A DNA stretch of 64,000 nucleotides. It comes from Megamerina dolium (lineage: Eukaryota; Arthropoda; Insecta; Diptera; Megamerinidae). The stretch is taken from contig OY978530.1 in NCBI GenBank assembly GCA_963854835.1, positions 28,902,195-28,966,194 on the forward strand. The letters run 5' to 3'. A program made the position numbers and the translations under genes. How positions within the stretch are numbered: the first letter of the stretch is position 1; each line of letters starts with the position of its first letter. The notes beneath the pieces are model-generated. The model made no database searches. It was not told the origin of the DNA and was given only the letters and a program-made list of their open reading frames with translations. Positions 9,954-20,878 of this stretch are shown one piece after another.

Positions 9954-11692
9954 CTTGTTAGTTTTTGTTTATGTGGCCATAACAACCGAATATCGATTTA
10001 GGCCGAAAATAACATCCTTCGCCAGCCATCTCTGTTCTTCGCTAGCTGGCGCCAGTTAGAAATTCCAAGCGCCGTCAGGTTCTCCCGTACTTGGTCTTTT
10101 CACCGGAGGTTAGATCTTCCTCTTCTGCGTCGTCCTCCAGCGGGTTCCGAATATAACAACTTCTTAGCTGGAGCGTGTTCTTCCATTCGCTCGACATGAC
10201 CTAGCCAGCGCAGCCGCTGGATTTTGATGCGCTTTACTATGTCAATATCGGCACACAGCTCGTACAGCTCATGGTTGTACCTTATTCGGTACTCGCCACC
10301 AACGCAAATAGGTCCAAAGATCTTGCGTAGGAATTTTCTCTCGAAAACCCCAAGCATTTGCTCATCCGAGACTTGTAGAGTGTAGTTTTCGTTCTTCGAG
10401 TGAGGGCTCGACTTCTCAATTGCTTACTCAGCCCAAAGTAACACCTGTTAGCAAGAGTTATCCTACGCATGATCTCCAAGCTGACTGCTGTTAATGCTGG
10501 TTCCAAGATAGACAAAGTCCCTTACTATTTCAAAAGCGTAGTTGTCAACATTGACGTGCTGTCCAAGATGCCGGGACTCTTTGTTTGTTGACACTAGATA
10601 CTTCGTCTTGCCCTCGTTCACCGTAAGTCCCATCCGACGCTACTCTCTCTCCAACTCTGAGAATGCTGCACTGACTGCTCGCGTGTTCATGCCGATTATG
10701 TCAATATCGTCGGCATACGCTAACAGCATGACACTTTTGTTGAAGATAGTGCCATTATGTCGTAGATCAGCAGCTCGTATTATTTTCTCCGTAATAAGAT
10801 TGAAGAAGTCGCACGATAACGAATCACCTTGTCTGAAACCCCGTTCGGTACTAAACGGTGTGGAGAGGTCCTTCCCAATTTTTACTGCACAACGTTAGTT
10901 ATGCAGTGTCATTGTACAAGTCGAATGAGCTTTGCAGGAATACCGAACTCAGACATTGTTGCGTAGAGGTAATCCCTTACCGGACTGTCGAAAGCGGCTT
11001 TATAATCAACAAATAGGTGGTGTGTGTCGATCTGTTTTTCTTGGGTCTTCTACAGGATTTGGCGCAATGTGAAAATCTGGTATATGGTGGATTTACCAGG
11101 TCTGAAGCCACACTCATACTGTCCAATCAGGTTGCTGAGCATAGGCTTCAACCTTTCACACAGTACGCTCGATAGAACCTTGTATGCGATGCTCAGGAGA
11201 CTTATTCCACGGTAGTTGGCGCAAATTGTGGGGTCTCCTTTTTTATGTACAGGACAGAGAACACTGAGCCTCCAATCATCAGGCATGCTTTCATCCGACC
11301 ATATTCTGCTTATGAGCTGGTTCATGCGGGTGAGCAGCTCATCGCCTCCGCTCTTAAACAACTCGGCAGGCAGGCCATCAGCACCTGCAGCTTTGTTGTT
11401 CTTCAGCCGTAAAATGGCCGTTTCAACCTCGTCATAGTCGGGTGGTGGAACATCAACACCATCATCTGTAATTGGGTTTATCGGGCAATCTCCTCCACTG
11501 GCGGAATTGTTCGTAGCATCGCCATTCAGTAACGTGGAGAAGTGTTCCCTCCATAGGCTCAGTACACTCTGGACATCTGTAACCAGATTCCCATATCCAT
11601 CACGACAAGAAGAGGCTCCGGGATTTAAACCGCCACTCAGGCGCTTGATCTTTTCGAAGAATTTTCGAGTCTCATTCTTGTCGGTACACATC
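9954..11692 (-). mobile_element. 5'-truncated RTE-type LINE
   Basis: An 11-bp direct repeat GGCAATCAGAA (9943-9953 and 11693-11703) delimits it. The 3' end lies at the left and carries no poly(A). It matches the 3' part of the near full-length copy at 14.4-17.7 kb. It landed inside the long-TIR element, which dates it as the younger insertion. Confidence 0.9.
10090..11692 (-). pseudogene. RTE reverse transcriptase, 5'-truncated and broken
   Basis: The open part (11692 down to 11050) encodes the linker and RT fingers/palm: AAGADGLPAELFKSGG, DDWRLSVLCPVHKKGDP, CANYRGISLLSIAYKVLS, GFRPGKSTIYQIFTL. A TAG after that motif and a TGA about 140 bases later interrupt the frame. Beyond them come the VDYKAAFDS motif, AYADDIDIIG (catalytic YADD) and the C-terminal IQRLRWLGHVERMEEHAP. 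The endonuclease is missing through truncation. Both stops are shared with the copy at 16.5 kb. The architecture and EN/RT motifs fit the RTE (BovB-like) clade. Confidence 0.85.
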
Positions 11693-12289
11693 GGCAATCA
11701 GAAATATCAGCAAGTAATATGACTTGTTGAATTTTAAGGTACGTTATTGTTGCTCCTTAAGTAAATTTTTTCCTTCTCTGCTCTCTGTGCTTTTGCTATG
11801 CCGCCACATAAAGGAGTAGACAGCCACGCATGCCAATTGTTGTTGCGTGACTGAACGATCAAATTTACATATGTGTTTTCGACAACAAAAATTAGTATGC
11901 GTGGCTGGCTATTATTTCGTGTGACGACAAAGCAAAAGCAAAGAATGTAATGAAATTACTACAAGGAGCAACAATAACATCCTACTTTTCTGTTCCTCAT
12001 ACATATATAAAATTCAATCATAAAAATATTTACTATTATGTGATCTTATTTCAATATATATTAATTTGCTATGTTCATTTACAGAATTTGACTCCTGGTC
12101 ATGGCATTGCTCTCATCAAAATCTCTGTAATCTACAACTCTGTTAAGTCACCCTGATATTTGTAATCAGAAATAAGCTCAAAAGCCAAAGTAGGACTTTT
12201 CTGGTATTAAACGTTCTCTGAGTAATATCACAACTCATTGAAAGCTCCTGCCAACAGTAAGCTCGTAGCTTATGTAACATTTTTCTAAT

Positions 12290-12511
12290 ACTATCCACAT
12301 ATCGATCTACTCACATATAACATACAATCCACAATCGATGCACACCACATGTATGAAGAAAGTAACTTTTTGTTATTCATACCAGAGACTTTAGAAGTAA
12401 TGAGATATCCCACTGTTAATAGACAGCGTTTTAACAGCAAATCTGGTGATGAAACAATGGCCACCTTTTCACTCAAAGCCAAAAATGGTTTTAGATCCAC
12501 TGCAAAAAGTT
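12290..12511 (+). other. Unexplained open segment, about 73 codons
   Basis: One frame is open from about 12290 to a TGA near 12511, without an ATG at its start, and reads in part IDAHHMYEESNFLLFIPETL and GDETMATFSLKAKNGF. The composition looks protein-like rather than translated AT-rich noise. I do not recognise a family. It lies between the right end of the long-TIR element and a SINE head, so it may be a fragment of an unknown transposon or virus-derived gene. Confidence 0.25.
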
Positions 12512-12602
12512 GAGAATGAGCATTTTCATATGTAAACCAACCGCAGCTTCACACAATCAATTTGAGTCGGCATGTCACATATATAAATACTTTCATGTAT
12601 GA

Positions 12603-12705
12603 ATCCGGCCGTGCCGTGGTTCAGTGGTTTGTGTGTTGGCCTTCTGATCTGTAGGTCGTGGTTCAATCCCCGGCTGATGCATAACAAATTTAATATCGGG
12701 ACATA
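12603..12705 (+). repeat. SINE head fragment
   Basis: The tRNA-like head with A box and B box (GGTTCAATCCCC) and about 25 bases of body. The match stops near 12703, before the microsatellite. No duplication was found. Confidence 0.8.
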
Positions 12706-12743
12706 TGTAAACGCGATTTATTGCTGGTATCGGCGATATATAT

Positions 12744-12959
<216 letters not shown>

Positions 12960-13601
12960 CATTTTTTCATATTTGCCAAGAGTTGAATTTCAAGTGGCGA
13001 AACAAGAGTGTGCATAACGAGTGTTCAAGTTACATTTATTTTCTGTTGTCTTTGATTTTCAATAAAATCAATAAGATGTTTTCATAAACTAAGTGCGTTT
13101 AATGAATTAATAACGTAGAGCACTATTTAGGACTTTCGGGATTCTTACAGGCCAGAAGTGAGATGAGTCTGCGTATAAAATTCTAAAATCGCGAATAACG
13201 GTTCAGTAATTCTCCCTGGGTAAGCATCGGTGCTCCTCTGATATTCTGAGTATTTGGTCGAAAGTTAAATTCAAATAATATGTGCAAAAAGGGGTGAACG
13301 AATAATATCATTGACGATATAAAATATACGATAGCTAAAATAAATTACCCATTCGCGAAAAACGATGCACGTTTAATACATTCTAATTGCGAAAAACGAT
13401 ACAGAAGATGATTTTAAATTAAAAGCGTATGTGGTATAATAGCGAAAGAGGGATGAACAATTAATATCCCTGAACGGTAGCGAAAACATGCAAGTGTAAG
13501 TGCAACAGTGATGTGCGACAGTAGAAATAATAAAAAACGAATTAAATGCTAATTAGAAAACTGTGAGAAAAGGGAAAACGTAAACAATTGAAATACCGGT
13601 A

Positions 13602-14189
13602 ATGAAAATTAGTAGTTTAAAATTTTCTGAAATAAAAGAGGAAGGGAATAAAAATGAGCTAATTTTGCGACTTAGTGAAGCGGTTGGCGCAGAAGAGTTT
13701 GCATTTACTTTAAAAGATCAAATAAACGATTTACGCGAAGTGGTCAGCTCGGTGCTGCAGTTGATGCAAGCAAATTCGTATACGCCACTTATTGTTAACG
13801 CGAGTTCTTCAAATTCTTATGCGGAGCAAACACGATTAAAGTCCAGCTTTCGTGTAAGTGCGTTGGGAAAGTGATTCGCATTAAGCGAACCTCCAATTGT
13901 GAATTATGCTAGAGATGGGTTGAAACATCGTGCGCTACAAGTGTCTTCGATAAGAGCAAACAAATCATTTGTTTTAATTGCCAAGATAAAGGGCATGTTT
14001 TTAGTAAGTGTCCAAAGCCACAACGTCTGCAAAGGCGCATTGATTGCGATGAAGTGTATCCCAAAAGTGAACCCGAAATTTGCGGAAAGAAGAAAACGGT
14101 AGTAAGAAAAACGGATACACAGAGTGAAATAATTACAAATAAAATTGTTGAACAACGTGTTGCAGTAAACGGGTACGAGTTACGGTAGC
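13602..14189 (+). pseudogene. LTR-retrotransposon gag remnant with SAP-like and zinc-knuckle parts
   Basis: A first open piece from ATG 13602 to TGA 13874 begins with a SAP-like segment (LKFSEIKEEGNKNELILRL), used for nucleic-acid binding, followed by an amphipathic helix. In another frame, near 13970-14011, lies a CCHC zinc knuckle (CFNCQDKGHVFSKC) followed by a basic tail to about 14189. The two parts are separated by a frameshift and a shortened spacer, so most of the capsid is missing. The 13090-13600 region looks like a leader, but I find no LTR pair. Which LTR clade it belongs to is unclear. Confidence 0.55.
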
Positions 14190-14195
14190 ACACAA

Positions 14196-14390
14196 TTTAA
14201 AATGTGAGAATGAGAAACGTGCACTGAAGATAAGTGTTTTTTGCGTTAGTATTATATACGCGCACGCAACAATGCGAGTTACGTCAAACCCTCCACTGTT
14301 CCCCATAAAAGTTTATTGGCATAAGCCAATAAACATAGAAATATGATTCTACTTATAATTTAACAATATTAATATACATATTTCGTTGGT
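14196..14390. other. No recognisable feature
   Basis: Between the gag remnant and the LINE I see only AT-rich noncoding sequence. It contains one short inverted repeat (TTATTGGCATAAGCCAATAA, about 14313-14332). Confidence 0.5.
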
Positions 14391-14736
14391 GGTCTGGTGG
14401 TGTTTTCGCAAGGTAACGTGTCTAACTGCCTCAACCGGGTGGGGCTAGCGCAATTCTTGTTGAACTCATCGCAAGTCAACTCACTGGCTGTCATGTAGTT
14501 TGATCTGAGCGCTATGTGATGATACCTTTATTTGTTAATGAGGGGTAGTCATGTAGCTTGCTCTGCTTACTATGTGATGGCGGCTTTATTATTATTAATG
14601 GGGGCCCTCCACGTGGCGACTACCGGGCAACGTCTTCCTGGGACCCGCTGGGAGGCGGCTGAAGTGAGTGGCGAAAATCTCCTCGACTAGAGGTTGTGGG
14701 TTGGGTTTGGGACCCGCCACATAAATAATCCCCACA

Positions 14737-15948
14737 GTGAAGAAAAAAACAACGCCTCGGATAAGGACTACCGCTATTGTTGATGACCCCCGCAAACGAA
14801 AAAAGGACCATGATTTACGGATATGCGCCTGGAATGTCCGGTCCCTTTATAGGGAGGGTGCCTCTATCCAGCTGGTTGATGTCCTCGAAAAATACAGAGC
14901 TGACATCACCGCTCTCCAGGAAATGCGATAGATGGGACAGGCCTGCTCCAAAAGAGCGTCCTGTGACATCTACTACAGTTTCCATGCTGAAAGGCACGAA
15001 TTAGGATGTGGATTACTGGTCTGCATCGACATCTTGTCTCACAGTTCACGCCTGTGAACGAACGGCTGGCCACAATCTGCATCAAGGCAAAATTCTTTAA
15101 CATCAGCCTTACATGTGCCCACGGTCCGACGGATGAGAAGGACAATGTGACCAAAGAGAGCTTCTTTCAGCGCTTCGAAGAAGCTTACGACCGCTGCCCC
15201 CACCACGATATCAAAATCGTGCTTGGCGACTTTAATGCCAGGGTGGGCAAGGAAGGTACCTTTGGTCCAACTGTCGGAAAATTCAGTCCCCACCAGAACA
15301 CCTGCGATAACGGAATGAGGCTGATCGACTTCGCCGCAGCAAGAAACATGGTAATTAATGGATTCCAGCATCTCTACATCCACAAAGCGACATGGCTGTC
15401 CCAAGATCAACGTACAAGAAAACAAATTGATCTTGTGGTGATTGACGGAATTGACGGAAGGCATGCTTCCAGTGTGATGGACGTGAAATCGATCCGTGGT
15501 GCCAACATCGACTCGGATCACTACCTTGTTGCAGCTAAGGTGCGCACACGCTTATGTGTCGCAAATAACAAGAGAAGTCCCACACAGAGAAAGCTCGACG
15601 TCAGTAAGCTGCTATCACCAGAGACAGCGGATGCATTTTCCACTCGACTATCGGATCTGCTTATGCAGAACACTCCCCCACTTGATGATACATTCGCACG
15701 GTGGACACATATATCCCACTCCATGACTACTGCTGCCGAGGAGGTAATCGGTTACTACCGGCCTCTGAGGAATGAGTGGTATGATCAGGAGTATCGCGAC
15801 GCTACCGCAGAGAAAGACGCCGCCTACAGAAAAAACCTGCGTGCAGGCGCAATGCGAGATGTTAAGGAGCGGCACAGAGAGAAAAGGAGTGCAGAGGCAT
15901 AAGAAGAGGGAGCTGGAAAGACGCGAGTGTGCGGAGATAGAGATGTGT
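14737..15948 (+). pseudogene. RTE apurinic-like endonuclease domain
   Basis: Frame one (14737 to about 15030) gives DLRICAWNVRSLYREG and ALQEMR, the first two conserved blocks of APE-type LINE endonucleases, with a TAG at 14928-14930. Frame two (ATG 15006 to 15902) continues with LGDFNARVG (Asp and Asn of the active site), QRTRKQIDLVVID and SDHYLVAAKV (the terminal Asp-His pair), then the linker. So all catalytic blocks are present but spread over two frames with a stop. A frameshift lies near 15025. These proteins are often mis-annotated in databases as craniofacial development protein 2-like. Confidence 0.85.
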
Positions 15949-15949
15949 A

Positions 15950-17610
15950 CTGACGATCAAGCACCTGAGTGGCGGTTTAAATCCCGGAGCCTCTTCTTGT
16001 CGTGATGGATATGGGAATCTGGTTACAGATGTCCAGAGTGTACTGAGCCTATGGAGCGAACACTTCTCCACGTTACTGAATGGCGATGCTACGAACAATT
16101 CCGCCAGTGGAGGAGATTGCCCGATAAACCCAATTACAGATGATGGTGTTGATGTTCCACCACCCGACTATGACGAGGTTGAAACGGCCATTTTAAGGCT
16201 GAAGAACAACAAAGCAGCAGGTGCTGATGGCCTGCCTGCCGAGTTGTTTAAGAGCGGAGGCGATGAGCTGCTCACCCGCATGAACCAGCTCATAAGCAGA
16301 ATATGGTCGGATGAAAGCATGCCTGATGATTGGAGGCTCAGTGTTCTCTGTCCTGTACATAAAAAAGGAGACCCCACAATTTGCGCCAACTACCGTGGAA
16401 TAAGTCTCCTGAGCATCGCATACAAGGTTCTATCGAGCGTACTGTGTGAAAGGTTGAAGCCTATGCTCAGCAACCTGATTGGACAGTATGAGTGTGGCTT
16501 CAGACCTGGTAAATCCACCATATACCAGATTTTCACACTGCGCCATATCCTGTAGAAGACCCAAGAAAAACAGATCGACACACACCACCTATTTGTTGAT
16601 TATAAAGCCGCTTTCGACAGTCCGGTAAGGGATTACCTCTACGCAACAATGTCTGAGTTCGGTATTCCTGCAAAGCTCATTCGACTTGTACAATGACACT
16701 GCATAACTAACGTTGTGCAGTAAAAATTGGGAAGGATCTCTCCGCACCGTTTAATACCGAACGGGGTTTCAGACAAGGTGATTCGTTATCGTGCGACTTC
16801 TTCAATCTTATTATGGAGAAAATAATACGAGCTGCTGATCTACGACATAATGGCACTATCTTCAACAAAAGTGTCATGCTGTTAGCGTAGGCCGACGATG
16901 TTGACATAATCGGCATGAACACGCGAGCAGTCAGTGCAGCATTCTCAGAGTTGGAGAGAGAGTCGCGTCGGATGGGACTTACGGTGAACGAGGGCAGGAC
17001 GAAGTATCTAGTGTCAACAAACAAAGAGTCTCGGGGTCTTGGACAGCACATCACTGTTGACAACTACGCTTTTGAAGTAGTAAGGGACTTTGTCTATCTT
17101 GGAACCAGCATTAACAGTAGTCAGCTTGGAGATCATGCGTAGGATAACTCTTGCTAACAGGTGTTACTTTGGGCTGAGTAAGCAATTGAGAAGTCGGGCC
17201 CTCTCTCGAAGAACGAAAACTACACTCTACAAGTCTCTCATCATGCCTGTCCTAACATATGGCGCTGAAGCCTGGACAATTTCCACCTCAGATGAGCGAA
17301 TGCTTGGAATTTTCGAGAGAAAAGTCCTACGCAAGATCTTTGAACCTATTTGCGTTGGTGGCGAGTACCGAATAAGGTACAACCAAGAGCTGTATGAGCT
17401 GTATGCTGATATATACATAGTAAAGCGCATCAAAATCCAGCGGCTGCGCTAGCTAGGTCATGTCGAGCGATTGGAAGAACACACTCTAGCTAAGAAGGTG
17501 TTATATTCGGAACCCGCTGCAGGACTACGCAGAAGAGGAAGACCTAACCTCCGGTCGAAAGACCAAGTACTGAATAACCTGACGGCGCTTGGAATTTCTA
17601 ACTGGCGCTA
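15950..17610 (+). pseudogene. RTE reverse transcriptase domain
   Basis: About 29 bases present in the copy at 11.66 kb are missing at 15950, which breaks the link to the endonuclease. The RT reads AAGADGLPAELFKSGG, CANYRGISLLSIAYKVLS and GFRPGKSTIYQ, then a TAG (16552), a VDYKAAFDS motif, a TGA (16695), and the catalytic box where the Tyr of YADD is changed to a stop (about 16888-16890). The C-terminal part is open at 16915-17142 and 17090-17452. Two of these stops are shared with the copy at 10-11.7 kb. Confidence 0.85.
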
Positions 17611-17681
17611 GCTAGTGAAGAACAGAGATGGCTGGCGAAGCATGTTATATTTGGCCTAAATGGATATTCGGTTGTTATGGC

Positions 17682-17683
<2 letters not shown>

Positions 17684-17754
<71 letters not shown>

Positions 17755-17755
17755 T

Positions 17756-17853
<98 letters not shown>

Positions 17854-17906
17854 TATACACATATATATATATATACATAAATATATATATACATATATAT
17901 ATATAC

Positions 17907-17954
<48 letters not shown>

Positions 17955-17989
17955 ATGTATATATATATATATGTATATATTTATATATA
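17684..17989. repeat. (TA)n array with TATG/TACA variants
   Basis: About 300 bases of near-pure TA. Its last four bases (TATA, 17986-17989) form the left target-site duplication of element A. Confidence 0.98.
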
Positions 17990-18270
17990 AGTTATCACGA
18001 TACGAGTGCGCACTGTAATTTATAACGATATGAGAGCACATTGTGGGCTACGTGACTGCATTTGCCTAGTCAGCGACATGCGCAAGATATCAAGATATTG
18101 AATAAACAAAATCCCAGACACCACCAACGTTGAGCAATACACGAGGCGCAAGCTCAGCGTTTTCCGTTGAACAGGGCTTAGGCAGTTAGGCTTAGATTAA
18201 GAATATTTTTTGTTCAATAAAACAGTGTATGCTGGACACTCAACCTAATAACTTGCGCATCTCTTTTACT
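17990..18270 (+). repeat. 5' LTR of element A
   Basis: Begins AGTTATCACG and ends CTTTTACT. The last T is shared with the primer-binding site. It contains AATAAA signals. Three differences from the 3' LTR were seen (C/T near 18013, G/A near 18178, T/C near 18210). Confidence 0.95.
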
Positions 18271-18287
18271 GGCGCCCAACGTGGGGC
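18270..18287 (+). other. Primer-binding site, tRNA-Lys type (element A)
   Basis: TGGCGCCCAACGTGGGGC is the classic 18-base complement of tRNA-Lys(1,2) 3' ends used by many retroviruses and by gypsy-group elements. Confidence 0.9.
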
Positions 18288-18551
18288 AAATCCGCGAAAT
18301 AAAAATAAAGTGTCGAAATATCGCTCAATTTTATTTTGTTAAAAATAAAAGAAACTTTAACTAAAGGCATACAAAATTGCCTAAATATAAATTAATTTTA
18401 TCTTGTTCATAAAAACAACAACGGCAACAAGCCGCAACAAATTATAAATATCCAGCAAAGCAACAGCGGCAGTGAGCTGCAACAAATTATAAATATTCAA
18501 CAAAACAGCAACTAAACACTAACACTCAGCGTGAAATTGTTGAAAATTTTG

Positions 18552-18562
18552 ACATGTAAGTA
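18552..18562 (+). promoter_or_regulatory. Putative splice donor for env mRNA (element A)
   Basis: CAT|GTAAGTA with the cut after 18555 is a strong donor. Unspliced, the same bases read ATG followed at once by TAA, a start-stop. If joined to the acceptor at 22799, the two bases before the cut and the first base after the acceptor make an ATG in frame with env. No splicing evidence is available beyond the sequence. Confidence 0.6.
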
Positions 18563-18571
18563 GAGTGCTCA

Positions 18572-18703
18572 ATAGTTTTGCGTTATTGTTAGTTAATAAA
18601 ATAAAAAAGAAGTGAATCCTAATCTTTGTGAAATTTCATAGTTTTGCGCTTTTGTTAGTTAATAGAATAAAAAAGAAGTGAATCCTAATCTTTGTTAAAT
18701 TTC
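18572..18703 (+). repeat. 66-bp tandem duplication just before gag
   Basis: Two units of 66 bp (18572-18637 and 18638-18703) with only a few differences. The gag ATG follows the second unit immediately. After the first unit the same position reads ATA, so only the second copy leads into gag. Confidence 0.85.
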
Positions 18704-20003
18704 ATGAGTGATAGTGAAACAGAAATAGAGATTCTATTAGGAAACTTTAAAAAATTGGGAGTTTCTGATTTAGAAAAAGACTCGAAAATGAACATTAACG
18801 CAGAACAGCTAAAAGCGATAGTCGAGGCCGCTGTAAGCAGTGCGCTTACGGTACAGGAAAGAAATTTCGACAAAAATTTACAAGAGATTAACAAGATTGT
18901 AAACAATTTAGCTGTCAGTGCCATGTAGGGAAACCTTAGATATAGTCAAGTCACTGCCGGATTTCGACGGTAAACATGAGACATATGTCTCATGGCGAAA
19001 AGCGGCACATACCGCATACAAGGTCTACGAAAGTTATGGGGGCAGCTCCGCACATTATCAAGCACTCGGAATATTAAGAAACAAAGTTAAGGGTCCGGCC
19101 GACACGGTGTTAGCGTCTTTCGGTACGCCGTTAAATTTCAAAGCCATAATCAATAAGCTGGATTTCACGTACGCTGACAAGCGTCCCATTTATCTTGTGG
19201 AACAAGAACTGTCCACACTTAGGCAGGGAAGCCTGACGCTTCTACAATACTACGATGAGATAGAGAAAAAATTAACTCTCCTCACAAATAAAACTATAAT
19301 GACGTACGATGGCACTCTGGCGTCGTCTTTAAATGAAAAATACAGAAATGACGCTCTACGCGTATTCATTTCAGGTACAAAAAAATCACTCAGTGATGTG
19401 CTCTTTGCTGCACGACCAAAAGACCTCCCTTCGGCGCTTGCGTTGGCCCAAGAGGTCGAATCCAACCATGAGCGCTACGCTTTTGCTAATAATTATGCCA
19501 GGAGCTTAGAAGATAAGGCTCACAAAAGTGAACATAGACAGCAGGCTAGGGAAAAATACCAAGCGGGGGATAATAGTGCCTTGCCACAAAGAAAAAACCC
19601 ATATTTTAGCAAAAGACAGGGGCCTGCTAATGCGGCTCAGCAACAAAAACAACCAGCGGAGCCGATGGAAGTCGATCCGTCGACGTCATATTTTAGACGT
19701 CCAACTCAGTTTCAAGCTAATCGCAGTGACCAAGCACAAGGACAAACACGCGCCAACCAGTGGGCGACGCAGCAACAGAATAACGTAAACCAGGCAGCTA
19801 AAAGACCGAATAGCGGTACCGCAAGGTTTACGGGCCTAAAGCAACAAAGAATCAACCACCTACTACAAATTGAAGAACCACTAGGCCAAGAAAATTATGA
19901 TTATCAAGCTGAGGCAGGCAATGAGGTGGTAGATATTGAGGATGAACTCTCAGAAAGTGATCACATTAATTTTTTAGGAACAACTCCCTGCTTCCATACA
20001 TAG
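18704..20003 (+). pseudogene. gag: Gag of element A, frameshifted
   Basis: The gag polyprotein builds the particle that packages element RNA. The frame starts at ATG 18704 (Met-Ser-Asp), reaches a stop at 18926-18928, and resumes in another frame (18918-20003) with VKSLPDFDGKHETYVSWRKA, the start of the errantivirus capsid region, then a basic Gln-rich tail with PMEVDP, a motif shared with the other gag genes here (PMDID, PMDVD). No zinc knuckle is seen, as in related fly elements. The break near 18925 separates about 75 N-terminal residues from the capsid. Pol follows in the -1 frame. Confidence 0.9.
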
Positions 20004-20878
20004 AAAGAGTGATAGCAGAGATTGACTGATTCCTGATTGACACAGGGGCATCAAAGAATTTCATCAAGCCGCTACAAGAAATAAAATATGCTAAACAGGT
20101 CGACCAACCTTTTCTGGTAAAATCTCTTCATGGCTTTAACACCATAACACAAAAGTGTCTTTTGAAAATTTTTAATACTGACGCCACCTTCTTTATTCTA
20201 CATAGTCTTTCCACATTTGACGGAATTATTGGACTCAACTTGTTAACACAAGTGAGTGCAACATTAGATTTTAAAAATAAAAAACTAGACACTAGCTCTG
20301 GGTCAGAAAATATGCAACTTCTAAAATGCAGAAACGTAAATTTTACAAACGTAAAAGCCATTGAGGTGCCTCAGGCCGTATCAAGAAAATTTTGCAAAAT
20401 GATGAAAGATAGGACGGATGCTTTCGCGGAACCCAACATGGCATTACCTTTTAATACCAATATTATCGCAACCATTCGCACAGAGAATGAGGAACCGGTA
20501 TCTTCAAAATTTTACCCATACCCTATGGGTGTGACAGATTTCGTAAATGCTGAAATACGCAAAATGCTCAAAAATGGTATAATCAGGCCATCTAGGTCAC
20601 CTTACAATAATCCTGTTTGGGTGGTAGACAAGAAGGGCGTTGACGAACAAGGGAATGTGAATAAGCGACTCGTTATGGATTATAGGAAGCTTAACTCTAA
20701 AACAGTGGCTGACAGGTATCCTATTCCCAACGTAAATGTTATTTTGTCAAATCTGGGAAAAGCCAGATATTTTACAACACTGGACCTTAAGTCAGGATTT
20801 CACCAAATTTTGCTTGCGGAGCGGGACCGAGAAAAAACAGCCTCTTCTGTGGGCAACGCTAACAGAAGAGTTCTATAG
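20004..20878 (+). pseudogene. pol: Pol of element A, part 1: protease and RT N-terminus
   Basis: The -1 frame relative to gag carries an in-frame TGA (20027-20029) shortly before the protease active site LIDTGASKNFI (Asp-Thr-Gly at 20039). The RT follows with GIIRPSRSPYNNPVWVV, RLVMDYRKLN and YFTTLDLKSGFHQI, which holds the first catalytic Asp (motif A). The frame breaks near 20840-20870 and continues in the next frame. Confidence 0.9.

Larger units (their letters stand above)
9479..12222. mobile_element. Non-autonomous element with long terminal inverted repeats, split by a LINE
   Basis: About 9480-9700 is the reverse complement of about 12000-12222 (over 200 bp, roughly 90 percent by eye), and both termini read CAGAGNACGTTTAATACC inward. 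Without the inserted LINE (9954-11692 plus one duplication) the element is about 1 kb. A second copy occupies 1-532. A perfect target-site duplication is not visible at the ends, so the superfamily stays open. No transposase is encoded. Confidence 0.75.
14391..17683 (+). mobile_element. RTE-type LINE, near full length, inactive
   Basis: The start GGTCTGGTGGTGTT is shared with the 5' ends at 54213 and 57417, supporting a true 5' end. A 5' UTR of about 350 bases is followed by endonuclease and reverse transcriptase remnants. At the 3' end the sequence stops at ..GTTATGGC and passes directly into the 300-bp TA array. Other copies continue with about 25 more bases, so the tail is cut or replaced. 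No target-site duplication is visible. Confidence 0.85.

Noticed and set aside
15039..15521. 160-codon antisense open frame
   Set aside because: It mirrors the RTE endonuclease coding frame on the other strand and has no known motif.
17990..18270. TSD longer than four bases for the errantiviruses
   Set aside because: Flanks are pure TA, so longer matches carry no information. TATA is given because it is the known target of the group.
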